A stretch of DNA of 40,536 bases from JALZAA01 sp036005605 (GTDB lineage Bacteria; Actinomycetota; Acidimicrobiia; IMCC26256; JACDBD01): contig DASYQJ010000219.1 of assembly GCA_036005605.1 (NCBI GenBank), forward strand, positions 1 to 40,536, read 5' to 3'. The notes beneath the pieces are model-generated. The model did not search any database and had not been told where the DNA came from. It worked only from the letters and a program-made list of their open reading frames with translations. This document shows positions 31,756 through 39,449 of the stretch, piece after piece; position 1 is the stretch's first letter, and the number at the start of each line of letters is the position of its first letter. The translations under genes were made by a program, and so were the position numbers.

Positions 31756-32118
31756 TCACACCTCGCCGACGACGTGCGAGCTGTTGACGGTCAGGCGGTA
31801 GCCGTCCGGATCGCGCATCGTGAATGCAGCATGGATGCGCCCACGCTCGATCGGTGAGGGGTCCAGTCCGCGCGCCTTCCACTTGGCATGCGCCTCGTCC
31901 AGATCGTCGACCATGAGGTCGAACGGCACCTCGGCGTCATCGGCGGGCGTTCCCGGCACGAGGACGAGGTGGGTGCCGCCCCGAAGCTCGAGCACGGCGA
32001 CCTGATCGTTCCGCTCCACTTCGCGCATGCCGAGACCCTGCCAGTAGTCGGCCGACCGGTCGACGTCGCCGACGGTCAAGACCGCGTGCCCGATCCAGAC
32101 CGAAGGCCGCCCTGCCAT
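31756..32118 (-). CDS. Glyoxalase/VOC-superfamily protein
   Basis: A 120-residue vicinal-oxygen-chelate protein. It has paired beta-alpha-beta-beta modules, beginning IGHAVLTVGDVDRSADYWQG and ending MRDPDGYRLTVNSS. A metal His (GHAVLTV) and Glu (VLELRG) are plausible ligands. It could be an epimerase, dioxygenase or lyase. ATG 32118 begins the family sequence 11 nt after the thiolase-like stop. It belongs to the nine-gene operon, where a methylmalonyl-CoA-epimerase-like or isomerase role would fit, but this is not shown by sequence. Confidence 0.75.
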   Translation of the reverse strand: MAGRPSVWIGHAVLTVGDVDRSADYWQGLGMREVERNDQVAVLELRGGTHLVLVPGTPADDAEVPFDLMVDDLDEAHAKWKARGLDPSPIERGRIHAAFTMRDPDGYRLTVNSSHVVGEV

Positions 32119-32129
32119 GACCACTATTC

Positions 32130-33275
32130 CTACTCCACGCCGAGGATGGCCGTGCTGGCCGACGAGAACCAGCCGCCGGTGCCGTTGACGCAAGCCAGCT
32201 GGGCGTCCGCCACCTGCCGGCCTGCAGCCTCACCGCGCAGCTGCCGCACCGCCTCGATGAGCAGGAAGATGCCCCGCATCCCCGGGTGACACGCGGAGAG
32301 GCCGCCGCCGTCGGTGTTGGTCGGGAGCGACCCGTCGACACGCATCGTGCCGCCCTCCACGAACGGCCCTCCTTCGCCCTTCTTGCAGAACCCGAGTGCC
32401 TCCAGACTGAGCAGCACCATCGGCGTGAAGGCGTCGTAGATCTCGCACACGTCGATCTCGTCCGGGGCGACCCCGGCGCGCTCGAATGCAAGGCTCCCCG
32501 AGCGCGCCGCCGGCGATTCGGTGAAGTCGTCCCACTCGCTCATCGTGGTGTGGGAGACCGCTTCGCCGGTGCCGAGCACCCACACCGGACGCGCCGCCAG
32601 GTCGCGGGCGCGTTCCTCCGAGGTGAGCACCACGGAGCCGCCGCCATCGGACCGGATGCAGCAGTGGAGCGTCGTGAGGGGGTCGGCGATCGGCGGCGAG
32701 GCGTTCACCTCCTCGATCGTGATCGGGTCCCGGTAATACGCGTCCGGATTGAGTGACGCGTTGTGACGGGTCGACACGGCGATCTCGGCGAGCTGCTCGA
32801 TCGTGGTGCCGAACTCGTGCATGTGACGCCGGGCCGCCATCGCGTACTTGGCGATCAACGTGTGCCCGAACGGGGCGTCGAACTGCACCGGGCCCCGGCT
32901 CCCGAACGAGAGATTGGCGCGACGGTCGCGCCGTTTCAGATCCGCGCGCGCCGTCGAGCCGTACGCGAGCACGACGACCTCGGCGTGGCCTTCGGCGATC
33001 GCGGCGGTGGCGTGCTCGACCATGAATTCCCACGTGGCCCCGCCGACGCCGGTCCCGTCGACCCAGTTGGGCCGGAGCCCGAGGTACTCGGCCACCTCGA
33101 TCGGTGCGAGCAGCCCGGTGCCGCAGGAAGCGAATCCGTCGACGTCGCCCTTCTCGAGGCCGGCGTCGGCCAGGGCGCGGCTCGCGGCCTGGTAATGGAG
33201 CTCGAACGGCGACTTGTCGTCGACACGGCCGCAATCCGACAGCGCGGCCCCGACGATCGCGACGCGCCGGCCCAT
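32130..33275 (-). CDS. Thiolase-superfamily protein lacking the nucleophilic Cys (Ltp-like)
   Basis: A 381-residue SCP-x/Ltp-type thiolase homologue (RVAIVGAALSDCGR, EIYDAFTPMVLLSLEALG). Where thiolases have a reactive Cys after strand 3, it reads TGVGGATWEF. The His in SACHPGMRG and a C-terminal Cys in ACVNGTGG remain. Such Cys-less members include the retro-aldolases (Ltp2 type) of steroid side-chain loss, which usually need a DUF35 partner, and none is seen here. ATG 33275 lies 8 nt after the crotonase stop. Thiolysis is therefore less likely than a lyase or condensing role. Confidence 0.78.
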   Translation of the reverse strand: MGRRVAIVGAALSDCGRVDDKSPFELHYQAASRALADAGLEKGDVDGFASCGTGLLAPIEVAEYLGLRPNWVDGTGVGGATWEFMVEHATAAIAEGHAEVVVLAYGSTARADLKRRDRRANLSFGSRGPVQFDAPFGHTLIAKYAMAARRHMHEFGTTIEQLAEIAVSTRHNASLNPDAYYRDPITIEEVNASPPIADPLTTLHCCIRSDGGGSVVLTSEERARDLAARPVWVLGTGEAVSHTTMSEWDDFTESPAARSGSLAFERAGVAPDEIDVCEIYDAFTPMVLLSLEALGFCKKGEGGPFVEGGTMRVDGSLPTNTDGGGLSACHPGMRGIFLLIEAVRQLRGEAAGRQVADAQLACVNGTGGWFSSASTAILGVE

Positions 33276-33283
33276 CCCGCCGG

Positions 33284-34072
33284 CTATCTCGAGCGCCAGT
33301 CGATGCGCGTGCCCGACTCGAAGAGCTTCTGCCCGGCGGCGATGGAGTCCTGGTTCGTGCCGAGCCCCACGTAGGCGTACCCGAGCCGCAGTGCCTGGCG
33401 GTGACCCAGCTCGCGAGCGCCCCAGATGGCGCGGACGGTGCCTTCGATGGCGAGGGGCGGTTGGGAGGCGATCGCGTTCGCCGCCCACGCCGTCCGCTCG
33501 TGCAGCTGCTCCTTGGGGGCGATTTCCGACACGAGCCCGATCTCGTACGCCCGCCGGGCCGACAGGCGCTCGTAGTTGCCGAGCAGCGAGAGCCGCATGA
33601 TCTCGCCGAACGGCATGATCCCGGACATGTGAATGGGCTCGAAGGCCGCGGTCATCCCGTACGTCACGTGCGGGTCGAAGAACGTGGCGTGCTCGGCGGC
33701 GATGATGAACTCCACCTCGCCGAGCATGTAGAACGCCCCACCACACGCCATCCCGCGCACCGCCGCGATCACGGGCTTGAAGAAGTCGTTGGACTTCGGG
33801 CCGAGCTTCTTGCCCGGGTCCTCGTAGGTGAGCGGATCGAACGGCGCGCCGTCGGACGGGATCTCGCTGCGGTCGATCCCCGTGCAGAACGCCTTCTCGC
33901 CCGACGCGGTGAGCACCGCGACGTTGACGGCGTCGTTGCCGCGCAGCGAGCGCCACACCTCCGACAGTTCGCGCATCATCACGCTGTTGAACGCGTTGAG
34001 AACGTCGGGCCGGTTGAGCGTCACCCACGCGACGGCGTCGCGCTCCTCGTAGATCAGCGTCTCGTACCCCAT
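33284..34072 (-). CDS. Crotonase-superfamily protein without hydratase glutamates
   Basis: A 262-residue crotonase-fold protein. The oxyanion segments are GEKAFCTGIDRSE and VRGMACGGAFYML. At the positions of the two catalytic Glu of enoyl-CoA hydratase it has Phe/Tyr (GGAFYM) and His (FDPHVTYGM), so ordinary hydration is unlikely. Isomerase, hydrolase or ring-opening activity is possible. ATG 34072 lies 8 nt after TAGGCT, whose TAG is the stop of the ligase gene, so it may have an internal promoter as well as operon transcription. Confidence 0.82.
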   Translation of the reverse strand: MGYETLIYEERDAVAWVTLNRPDVLNAFNSVMMRELSEVWRSLRGNDAVNVAVLTASGEKAFCTGIDRSEIPSDGAPFDPLTYEDPGKKLGPKSNDFFKPVIAAVRGMACGGAFYMLGEVEFIIAAEHATFFDPHVTYGMTAAFEPIHMSGIMPFGEIMRLSLLGNYERLSARRAYEIGLVSEIAPKEQLHERTAWAANAIASQPPLAIEGTVRAIWGARELGHRQALRLGYAYVGLGTNQDSIAAGQKLFESGTRIDWRSR

Positions 34073-34083
34073 CGAGACGGAGC

Positions 34084-35334
34084 CTACTCGTCCACCACCG
34101 GCGCGGGCTTGTAGGCCGGGCGCGGCAGCGCGCCGGCCGCGAGGAGCTCCAGCCGGATGGGGACGCCGAGCCGCTGGAGCAGCATGCCGGCGACGCGGTC
34201 GGCCAGCTCGTCGGTCGGGTTCGGCGCCTCGACCCGGATCTGCAGCGCGGACGTGTCGGCAGTGCGGACCATCTGGAACTCGATGGCCGGGGTCGCGACC
34301 TCGCGGATGTCGCGCAGCACGAGCGAGACATCGAGCGGGAGGAGATCGCGCGTCCCCGCGTGGACGAGGTCCTTCGCGCGTCCGTCCCAGAACGCGCGGA
34401 CGTGCGTCTCGCCGCACGCGCACGGCGCCGGGTCGAGCCGCACGAGGTCCTCGAGGTCGTAGCGCAGCAGGAAATTGTCCTTCGTCAGGCTCGTCACCAC
34501 CAGGTGCCCGCGCTGGCCCGGCGCGACCCACTCGCCGGTCCCGGGGTCGACCGCCTCGACGATCGCCTCGTCCTCGCACACGTGTGATCCGTGCATCTCC
34601 TCGCACGCCGAGCCGAGGAACGCGAAGCATTCGAGGCCGGCAGAGATCGTCCGCCACGGCGGCATCTCCGACGCCGGCGGCATGTTGAGGTCCTTCGCGG
34701 GGTCGAGGCCCATCTCGATCGCCGTCTCCCAGAACGTGTGGAGCGCGGGGCCGAACATCTCGTACCGAGTGGGCTTCAACTCGCGCCACAGCCCGATCGC
34801 GCGCTGGGCGTCGGCCTTGGACATCGGCGGCCCGACCGGCACGTTGAGCACCCCGAACGCCTCGAGCGCGCCGCCCAGCAGCGCGGCGCCGCCGTTCAAA
34901 CCGGCCGGGTGCGCGTGGGTGACGATCTCGCCGGGGACGTAGCCCTGACGCGCGAACATGCGGCACGCCGCGTCGTACTCGACGTCGAGATCGCGCCGCG
35001 TGAACAGGCTGATCGTCGGCCGGCCGGTCGTCCCGGTCGACGTCGACAGCCGGATGCTCTGCGACGGTGGAGCGCCGCGATAGTCCCCGAGTGGCGGCGA
35101 GGCCTCCTCGGAGTCGCGCAGGTCCTGCTTCGTGGTGCGCGGCACGCGCCGGAGGTCGTCCAGCGTCTTGACGTCGTCGGGCCCGATCCCCGCGCCATCG
35201 AGCAGTCGCCGCCAGAACGGGATCTCGAACGCCCGATGCAGCAGCGTGCGCAGCCGTTCCTCCTGGAGCGCACGGATGCGGTCTCGCGCGAGCGTCTGGA
35301 TGTCGGGTCGGTAGAAGCGTGTCCCGCCCGCCAC
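34084..35334 (-). CDS. Phenylacetate-CoA-ligase-like adenylate-forming enzyme
   Basis: A 416-residue PaaK-type ligase. The ATP motif is STSTGTTGRPT (about 97-107), and the YxxxE-like segment is ECFAFLGSACEEMHGSH. RYDLEDLVRLDP and the CACGETH cluster are typical of the C-terminal lobe of PaaK relatives. It would activate an aryl or cyclic acid to its CoA ester as the entry step of this operon. GTG 35334 is 7 nt after the MaoC gene stop. It is one of four AMP-forming ligases in the window, implying several substrates. Confidence 0.82.
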   Translation of the reverse strand: MAGGTRFYRPDIQTLARDRIRALQEERLRTLLHRAFEIPFWRRLLDGAGIGPDDVKTLDDLRRVPRTTKQDLRDSEEASPPLGDYRGAPPSQSIRLSTSTGTTGRPTISLFTRRDLDVEYDAACRMFARQGYVPGEIVTHAHPAGLNGGAALLGGALEAFGVLNVPVGPPMSKADAQRAIGLWRELKPTRYEMFGPALHTFWETAIEMGLDPAKDLNMPPASEMPPWRTISAGLECFAFLGSACEEMHGSHVCEDEAIVEAVDPGTGEWVAPGQRGHLVVTSLTKDNFLLRYDLEDLVRLDPAPCACGETHVRAFWDGRAKDLVHAGTRDLLPLDVSLVLRDIREVATPAIEFQMVRTADTSALQIRVEAPNPTDELADRVAGMLLQRLGVPIRLELLAAGALPRPAYKPAPVVDE

Positions 35335-35341
35335 CGAACCC

Positions 35342-35779
35342 CTATCCCCGGCTGGGCAGCGCGGCCGTCGCGGTTCCGGTGATCAGGACCGTGCCCTGGT
35401 CGTCTTGCACGCGAAGGTCGGCGTCGATCCGGTTTTCGTTCGCTTCCTTGTACTTGCGCGTTACCTTCGCAGAGATCTGCAACGTGCGGCCCGGGTAGAG
35501 CTGGCCCTTGAACTGCACCGCGTACTTGCGGAGGTTCCCCGGCCCGACCCAGTCGGTGAGGTAGTGGCCGAGCACGCCGGCGGTGAACATGCCGTGGCCG
35601 AACACGCTCGGATACCCGACCTTCTGCGCGACGGTGTCGTCGTGGTGCATCGGGTTGAAGTCGCCCGACGCGCCCGCGTAGCGGACGAAGTTCGAGCGCG
35701 ACACGTTCTCGACCGGCGGCCAGTCGGAGATCTCGTCGCCTTCTTGCAGGTCCTCGAAATGTGCGTTGATGCGATCCAT
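35342..35779 (-). CDS. MaoC-like (R)-specific enoyl-CoA hydratase subunit
   Basis: A 145-residue hotdog hydratase with the catalytic dyad Asp40/His45 in SGDFNPMHHDD, followed by GYPSVFGHGMFTAG. It is the catalytic partner of the MaoC N-terminal-type protein encoded 13 bp upstream. Together they match two-gene hydratases such as HadAB/HTD2-type or steroid ChsH-type heteromers. ATG 35779 has a ribosome site. It hydrates an enoyl-CoA made by an acyl-CoA dehydrogenase. Confidence 0.86.
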   Translation of the reverse strand: MDRINAHFEDLQEGDEISDWPPVENVSRSNFVRYAGASGDFNPMHHDDTVAQKVGYPSVFGHGMFTAGVLGHYLTDWVGPGNLRKYAVQFKGQLYPGRTLQISAKVTRKYKEANENRIDADLRVQDDQGTVLITGTATAALPSRG

Positions 35780-35792
35780 GGTCGGGCCTCCG

Positions 35793-36236
35793 TCAGCTCG
35801 CGGCCTTCGACGTCTGAACGAGGATCGTGCGCGCGACCAGCACGTCCTCGCCGCGCTGGTTCGTGAACGTCGTCTCCGAGGTCACGAACGTCAGCGTCCC
35901 GCCGCGCTTCCCTTCCTTCTCGTAGACGTCGGCGATCTTCGAGCGGGTCGTCAGCTTGTCACCGACCTTGATCTCGCCGAGATACTCGTACTCCTGTCCG
36001 CCGTGCAGAACGCGGAGCAGATCCAGCCCGAGCTTCGACAAGCCCGCGGTCTGCCCGCCCTGCGGGGCCGGCCAGTGCGCCATCGCCATCGTGAAGGTCG
36101 GCGGCAGCGGCGGATCCTCCTCGGAATACACCGGGTTGTCGTCGAGGATCGATTTGGCGAACTCGCGAACCTTCCCCTGTTCGACGAGCATCCAAGAGCC
36201 GCCCATCTCGGTCCCGACGATCGACTTGTCGACCAT
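35793..36236 (-). CDS. MaoC-family non-catalytic hydratase subunit
   Basis: A 147-residue MaoC N-terminal-type hotdog protein. It has PPTFTMAMAHW, VLHGGQEYEYLG and IADVYEKEGKRGG, and lacks the catalytic Asp/His motif. Its sequence is shared with the protein at 5661-6113. ATG 36236 is chosen over an upstream start because AAGGAG lies 5 nt before it. It is first of the nine-gene minus-strand operon and diverges from the enoyl-CoA hydratase gene, with the site 5 dyad between them. Confidence 0.84.
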   Translation of the reverse strand: MVDKSIVGTEMGGSWMLVEQGKVREFAKSILDDNPVYSEEDPPLPPTFTMAMAHWPAPQGGQTAGLSKLGLDLLRVLHGGQEYEYLGEIKVGDKLTTRSKIADVYEKEGKRGGTLTFVTSETTFTNQRGEDVLVARTILVQTSKAAS

Positions 36237-36260
36237 GAACACTCCTTCCGACAATGATGT

Positions 36261-36276
36261 CTGACGCGCGGGTCAG
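36261..36276. promoter_or_regulatory. Operator-like dyad, site 5 (CTGAC-N6-GTCAG)
   Basis: CTGACGCGCGGGTCAG lies 32 bp (centre) from the MaoC start and 54 bp from the enoyl-CoA hydratase start. It could control both the nine-gene operon and the divergent genes. Confidence 0.55.
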
Positions 36277-36322
36277 CATACCGGGGGGTCGCGCGCGCCC
36301 GACAACCGGAAGGGGTCTTGCA

Positions 36323-37117
36323 GTGTCGATCGAGGTCGCCAAAGACGGAGGCATCACGACCATCACGATCAACCGACCCGAGCGCCGCAACGCGCTCGAC
36401 ATGGAGCACTTCGGCTTGCTGGCCAAAGCCTGGATCAACTTCCGCGACGACCCCGAGGCGCGCGTCGCGATCATCACGGGGACCGGCAACTCGTTCTGCG
36501 TCGGCGCCGACCTCAAGTCGTTTGTACCGACCGTCACCGAGAACATCGAAGCGCTCGCGAAAGGTGAGTCCGACATCCCCGCCGATGCGGGCCTCATCGC
36601 CGTGCTCCGCGAGTTCGAGCTCTGGAAGCCGGTCATCGCCGCCGTCAACGGGATCTGCACCGCCGGCGGGATGGAGATGCTGCTCGGCACCGACCTGCGG
36701 ATCGCGTCTACCGAATCGTCGTTCGGGATCGCCGAGCCGAAACGCGGCCTGTTCCCCGGCGGCGGCACGACCGTCCGGCTGCCGCGCCAGATCCCGTTCC
36801 CGTGGGCGATGGAGATCCTGCTCACCGCAGAACAGGTCGACCCGCAGACGGCCTTGCGGATGGGACTCGTGAACACCGTGGTCGATCCCGGCGAGCTGAT
36901 GAAGACGGCGCGCGCGTACGCGGAACGGATCCTCGTGAACGCGCCGCTCGCGATCCAGGCGGTCAAGCGTTCGGTCCTTACGGGCCTCCGGCTGAACCTG
37001 AAGGAGGCGTTCGAGCAAGAGCTCGCGCTCGCAGCCGAGGTCTTTATGACCGAAGACGCCAAAGAAGGCCCACGGGCATTCGCGGAGAAGAGGAAGCCCG
37101 TATGGCAGGGGCGGTAG
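36323..37117 (+). CDS. Enoyl-CoA hydratase
   Basis: A 264-residue crotonase with both catalytic Glu in place: one in TAGGMEMLLG and one in FGIAEPKRGLFPGGG, spaced as in rat crotonase. GADLKSF forms the oxyanion hole. It hydrates trans-2-enoyl-CoA. An open frame begins upstream, but GTG 36323 follows GGAAGGGG and gives the family N-terminus. Its 3' end overlaps the next gene by 16 bp, so the two are coupled. Confidence 0.88.
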   Translation: MSIEVAKDGGITTITINRPERRNALDMEHFGLLAKAWINFRDDPEARVAIITGTGNSFCVGADLKSFVPTVTENIEALAKGESDIPADAGLIAVLREFELWKPVIAAVNGICTAGGMEMLLGTDLRIASTESSFGIAEPKRGLFPGGGTTVRLPRQIPFPWAMEILLTAEQVDPQTALRMGLVNTVVDPGELMKTARAYAERILVNAPLAIQAVKRSVLTGLRLNLKEAFEQELALAAEVFMTEDAKEGPRAFAEKRKPVWQGR

Positions 37118-38814
37118 CGGGCCGTCCGGGCGGCCCGCTCGCGATCGATTTCTCCGAGCCGTCGTGGGCGGAGCGCCGCCGCGTCTTCATCCGCGACCGC
37201 ATGAAGCTCAACTACGCGAACTGGGTCGACCGGCTCGTCGAGCTGTACGGGGATCGCACGGCGTTCGTGCTCGACCGGCCGATCGATTATCCGGGTTTCT
37301 CGGGCGACGTCATCTCGTACCGTGATCTCGGTCGGATGGTCTCGCAGATGGCGCACGCGCTCCGCGAGCTCGGCGTCCAGCGCGGCGACCGCGTCGGCAT
37401 GATCACAGCGAACCGGATCGAGATGGCGTTCGTGAACTTCGCGGCCGGGAGGATCGGCGCGATCCCCGTGCCGATGAACTTCATGCTCCGCCCGAGCGAG
37501 ATCGACTACATCATGCGCAAGGCCGGCGCCGAAGTCCTCGTGTGTGACGACCTCGTGTGGCAGAACACGATCCGGGACGCGAGCGAGGTTCCGTCGGTGA
37601 AACGTTGGGTCGTGATCGGCGATCAGCCGCCTGCCGAGCCGTGCGTCGCCATGCGCGACCTGATGGTCGGTGCGCCCGAGCGGGTCGAGCCGGTGCTGCC
37701 CGCGAGCGACACCGATCCGGCGCTGCTGTTCTTCACTTCGGGCACGACCGGATTCCCAAAAGGGGCCGTGCTCACGCACGCGGCCGCCATGGTGGGCGTT
37801 CGGAACCACGGGCGCGTCTACTCGATGAAACCGCGCCTCGAGCCCACGCTCTCTCTGCTCGTCATGCCGGTCGCGCACGCCGGCGGATACGCCGCGATGC
37901 TGCTCCAGCTCGCGATGGGGACACCGGCGTATTTCATGTCGCGGTTCGACGCGGCAGGGATCCTCGACACGATCGAGCGCTACCAGATCACGCTGTTCTC
38001 GGGCGCGCCCACGATGTTCCGCATGATGCTCGACGCGGGCGCCCGCGATCGCGATCTCACCTCGATCAAGATCTGGGGCGGCGGTGCTGACCTGTTCTCC
38101 GACGAGCTGGTCGGCACGTTCCGGAACCTCGCCGCGAAACCCGGGCGACTCGGCCGGAAGCGCAAGCCGATGTTCATCCGCGGGTACGGCATGGCCGAGG
38201 CGAACTCCTATGTGACGCAGACACCGCCGTTCGAGTGCGGCGATGCATGCGTCGGATGGGTGATGCCGCCGGTGAAGTTCCGGATCGTCGACGAGCACGG
38301 CCGGGACGTCGAACGCGGACAACCCGGCGAGCTGCTCCTGCGAGGTCCGAACATCATCCGCGAGTACTGGAACGACCCGGAGGCCACTGCGGCCGCCTTG
38401 CACGACGGGTGGCTGCACACCGGCGACGTGCTCCGGCAGGGCAAGTGGCGCATGCTCTACTTCGTCGCCCGCACCAAGGAGATCATCAAGACCGGTGGCT
38501 ACAAGGTCGCGGCGGCCGAGATCGACCAGATCCTCCGCGAGCACCCCGACGTGCAGATGGCCGCGACCGTCGGCGTCCCGGACGAGCGCAAGGGCGAGTT
38601 CCCCATGGCAGCCGTGGTGCTACGGGACGGCGCCACGGCGACGACCGACGAGATCCTCGAATGGGCGCGCGAGCGCATCGCGCCGTACAAGTGTCCCCGC
38701 CGTCTTTTCGTGCTCGACGAGATCCCGTTCACGTTCAGCATGAAGCCCAAGCGGCTCGAAGTGCGCGAGCGGATCGTCGGGATGCTCGAAGCCGAGCGCG
38801 CCGGAACCGACTGA
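37102..38814 (+). CDS. Acyl-CoA synthetase (FadD-like)
   Basis: A 570-residue adenylate-forming ligase. The P-loop is FTSGTTGFPKGAV (about 215), the A5-like motif is GYGMAEANSY, the hinge region is DGWLHTGDVLRQGKW, and the C-terminal catalytic Lys lies in FTFSMKPKRLEVRE. ATG 37102 overlaps the enoyl-CoA hydratase stop, with GAGGAAG before it. It activates an unknown acid for the beta-oxidation genes on this strand. Confidence 0.88.
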   Translation: MAGAVAGRPGGPLAIDFSEPSWAERRRVFIRDRMKLNYANWVDRLVELYGDRTAFVLDRPIDYPGFSGDVISYRDLGRMVSQMAHALRELGVQRGDRVGMITANRIEMAFVNFAAGRIGAIPVPMNFMLRPSEIDYIMRKAGAEVLVCDDLVWQNTIRDASEVPSVKRWVVIGDQPPAEPCVAMRDLMVGAPERVEPVLPASDTDPALLFFTSGTTGFPKGAVLTHAAAMVGVRNHGRVYSMKPRLEPTLSLLVMPVAHAGGYAAMLLQLAMGTPAYFMSRFDAAGILDTIERYQITLFSGAPTMFRMMLDAGARDRDLTSIKIWGGGADLFSDELVGTFRNLAAKPGRLGRKRKPMFIRGYGMAEANSYVTQTPPFECGDACVGWVMPPVKFRIVDEHGRDVERGQPGELLLRGPNIIREYWNDPEATAAALHDGWLHTGDVLRQGKWRMLYFVARTKEIIKTGGYKVAAAEIDQILREHPDVQMAATVGVPDERKGEFPMAAVVLRDGATATTDEILEWARERIAPYKCPRRLFVLDEIPFTFSMKPKRLEVRERIVGMLEAERAGTD

Positions 38815-38822
38815 GCGAAACC

Positions 38823-39449
38823 ATGGCCCTAGATCCGCTCCCGCCCAGCCAGACCGCGTTCCTGGTCATCGAGTTGCAGAACGACCTCGTCCATCCGTCG
38901 CTCGTCGGCGCGAAAGGATTGAGCGGCAAGCTCGCCGAGGCGGTGCAGTCCCGCGGCGTACTTCCACGGCTCGCGGCCCTGCTCGACAGATTCCGAGGTG
39001 CCGGCGTTCGTGTGCTCTACGCGACGAAGGAGCGGCATCCGTCGATCCCGCTGCCGGCCGGACCCAAGATCTACCGGGCGGCCGGGAAGGATCCGAAGCT
39101 CGTGGCCGGCACGTGGGGCGCGCAGGTCGTCGACGACGTGAAGCCGCAGGACGGCGACGTCGTCATCGCACGCTACACCTCGCTCGATCCGTCGCACGGG
39201 TCGGAGCTGTGGTCGATCTTGACCCAGCTCGGAACCACCACGCTCGTCGTCGCCGGCATCTCGACCACCATCGCCGTCGAGGGAACGGTCCGCGCCGCCG
39301 CGAATCGCGGCTTGCGCGTCGTCGTGGTCGAGGACTGCTGCGCGGTATTCCCGGAGGAATGGCACCGGTTCTCCGCCGACAAGGTGCTGCCCCTGATCGC
39401 CGACGTCGTCCCGGCCGACGAGGTCGCCGCCGCGCTTCCGGGCGCATGA
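38823..39449 (+). CDS. Isochorismatase-fold protein with degenerate active site
   Basis: A 208-residue cysteine-hydrolase-fold protein (TAFLVIELQNDL, VVAGISTTIAVEGTVRAAANRG). In active family members the triad is Asp (in viDmQ), Lys, and Cys (in TdvCV). Here these positions appear to be Glu, an Ala/Arg and Ile/Ala, so hydrolysis by the usual route is unlikely. ATG 38823 is 8 nt after the ligase stop. Its stop overlaps the next ATG (ATGA). It may be a binding or regulatory pseudoenzyme within the CoA operon. Confidence 0.8.
   Translation: MALDPLPPSQTAFLVIELQNDLVHPSLVGAKGLSGKLAEAVQSRGVLPRLAALLDRFRGAGVRVLYATKERHPSIPLPAGPKIYRAAGKDPKLVAGTWGAQVVDDVKPQDGDVVIARYTSLDPSHGSELWSILTQLGTTTLVVAGISTTIAVEGTVRAAANRGLRVVVVEDCCAVFPEEWHRFSADKVLPLIADVVPADEVAAALPGA

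Noticed and set aside
35959..38544. An 861-codon minus-strand open frame opposite enoyl-CoA hydratase and acyl-CoA synthetase genes.
   Set aside because: Both plus-strand genes have complete motifs and ribosome sites. The antisense product is Arg/His-rich with no domain.
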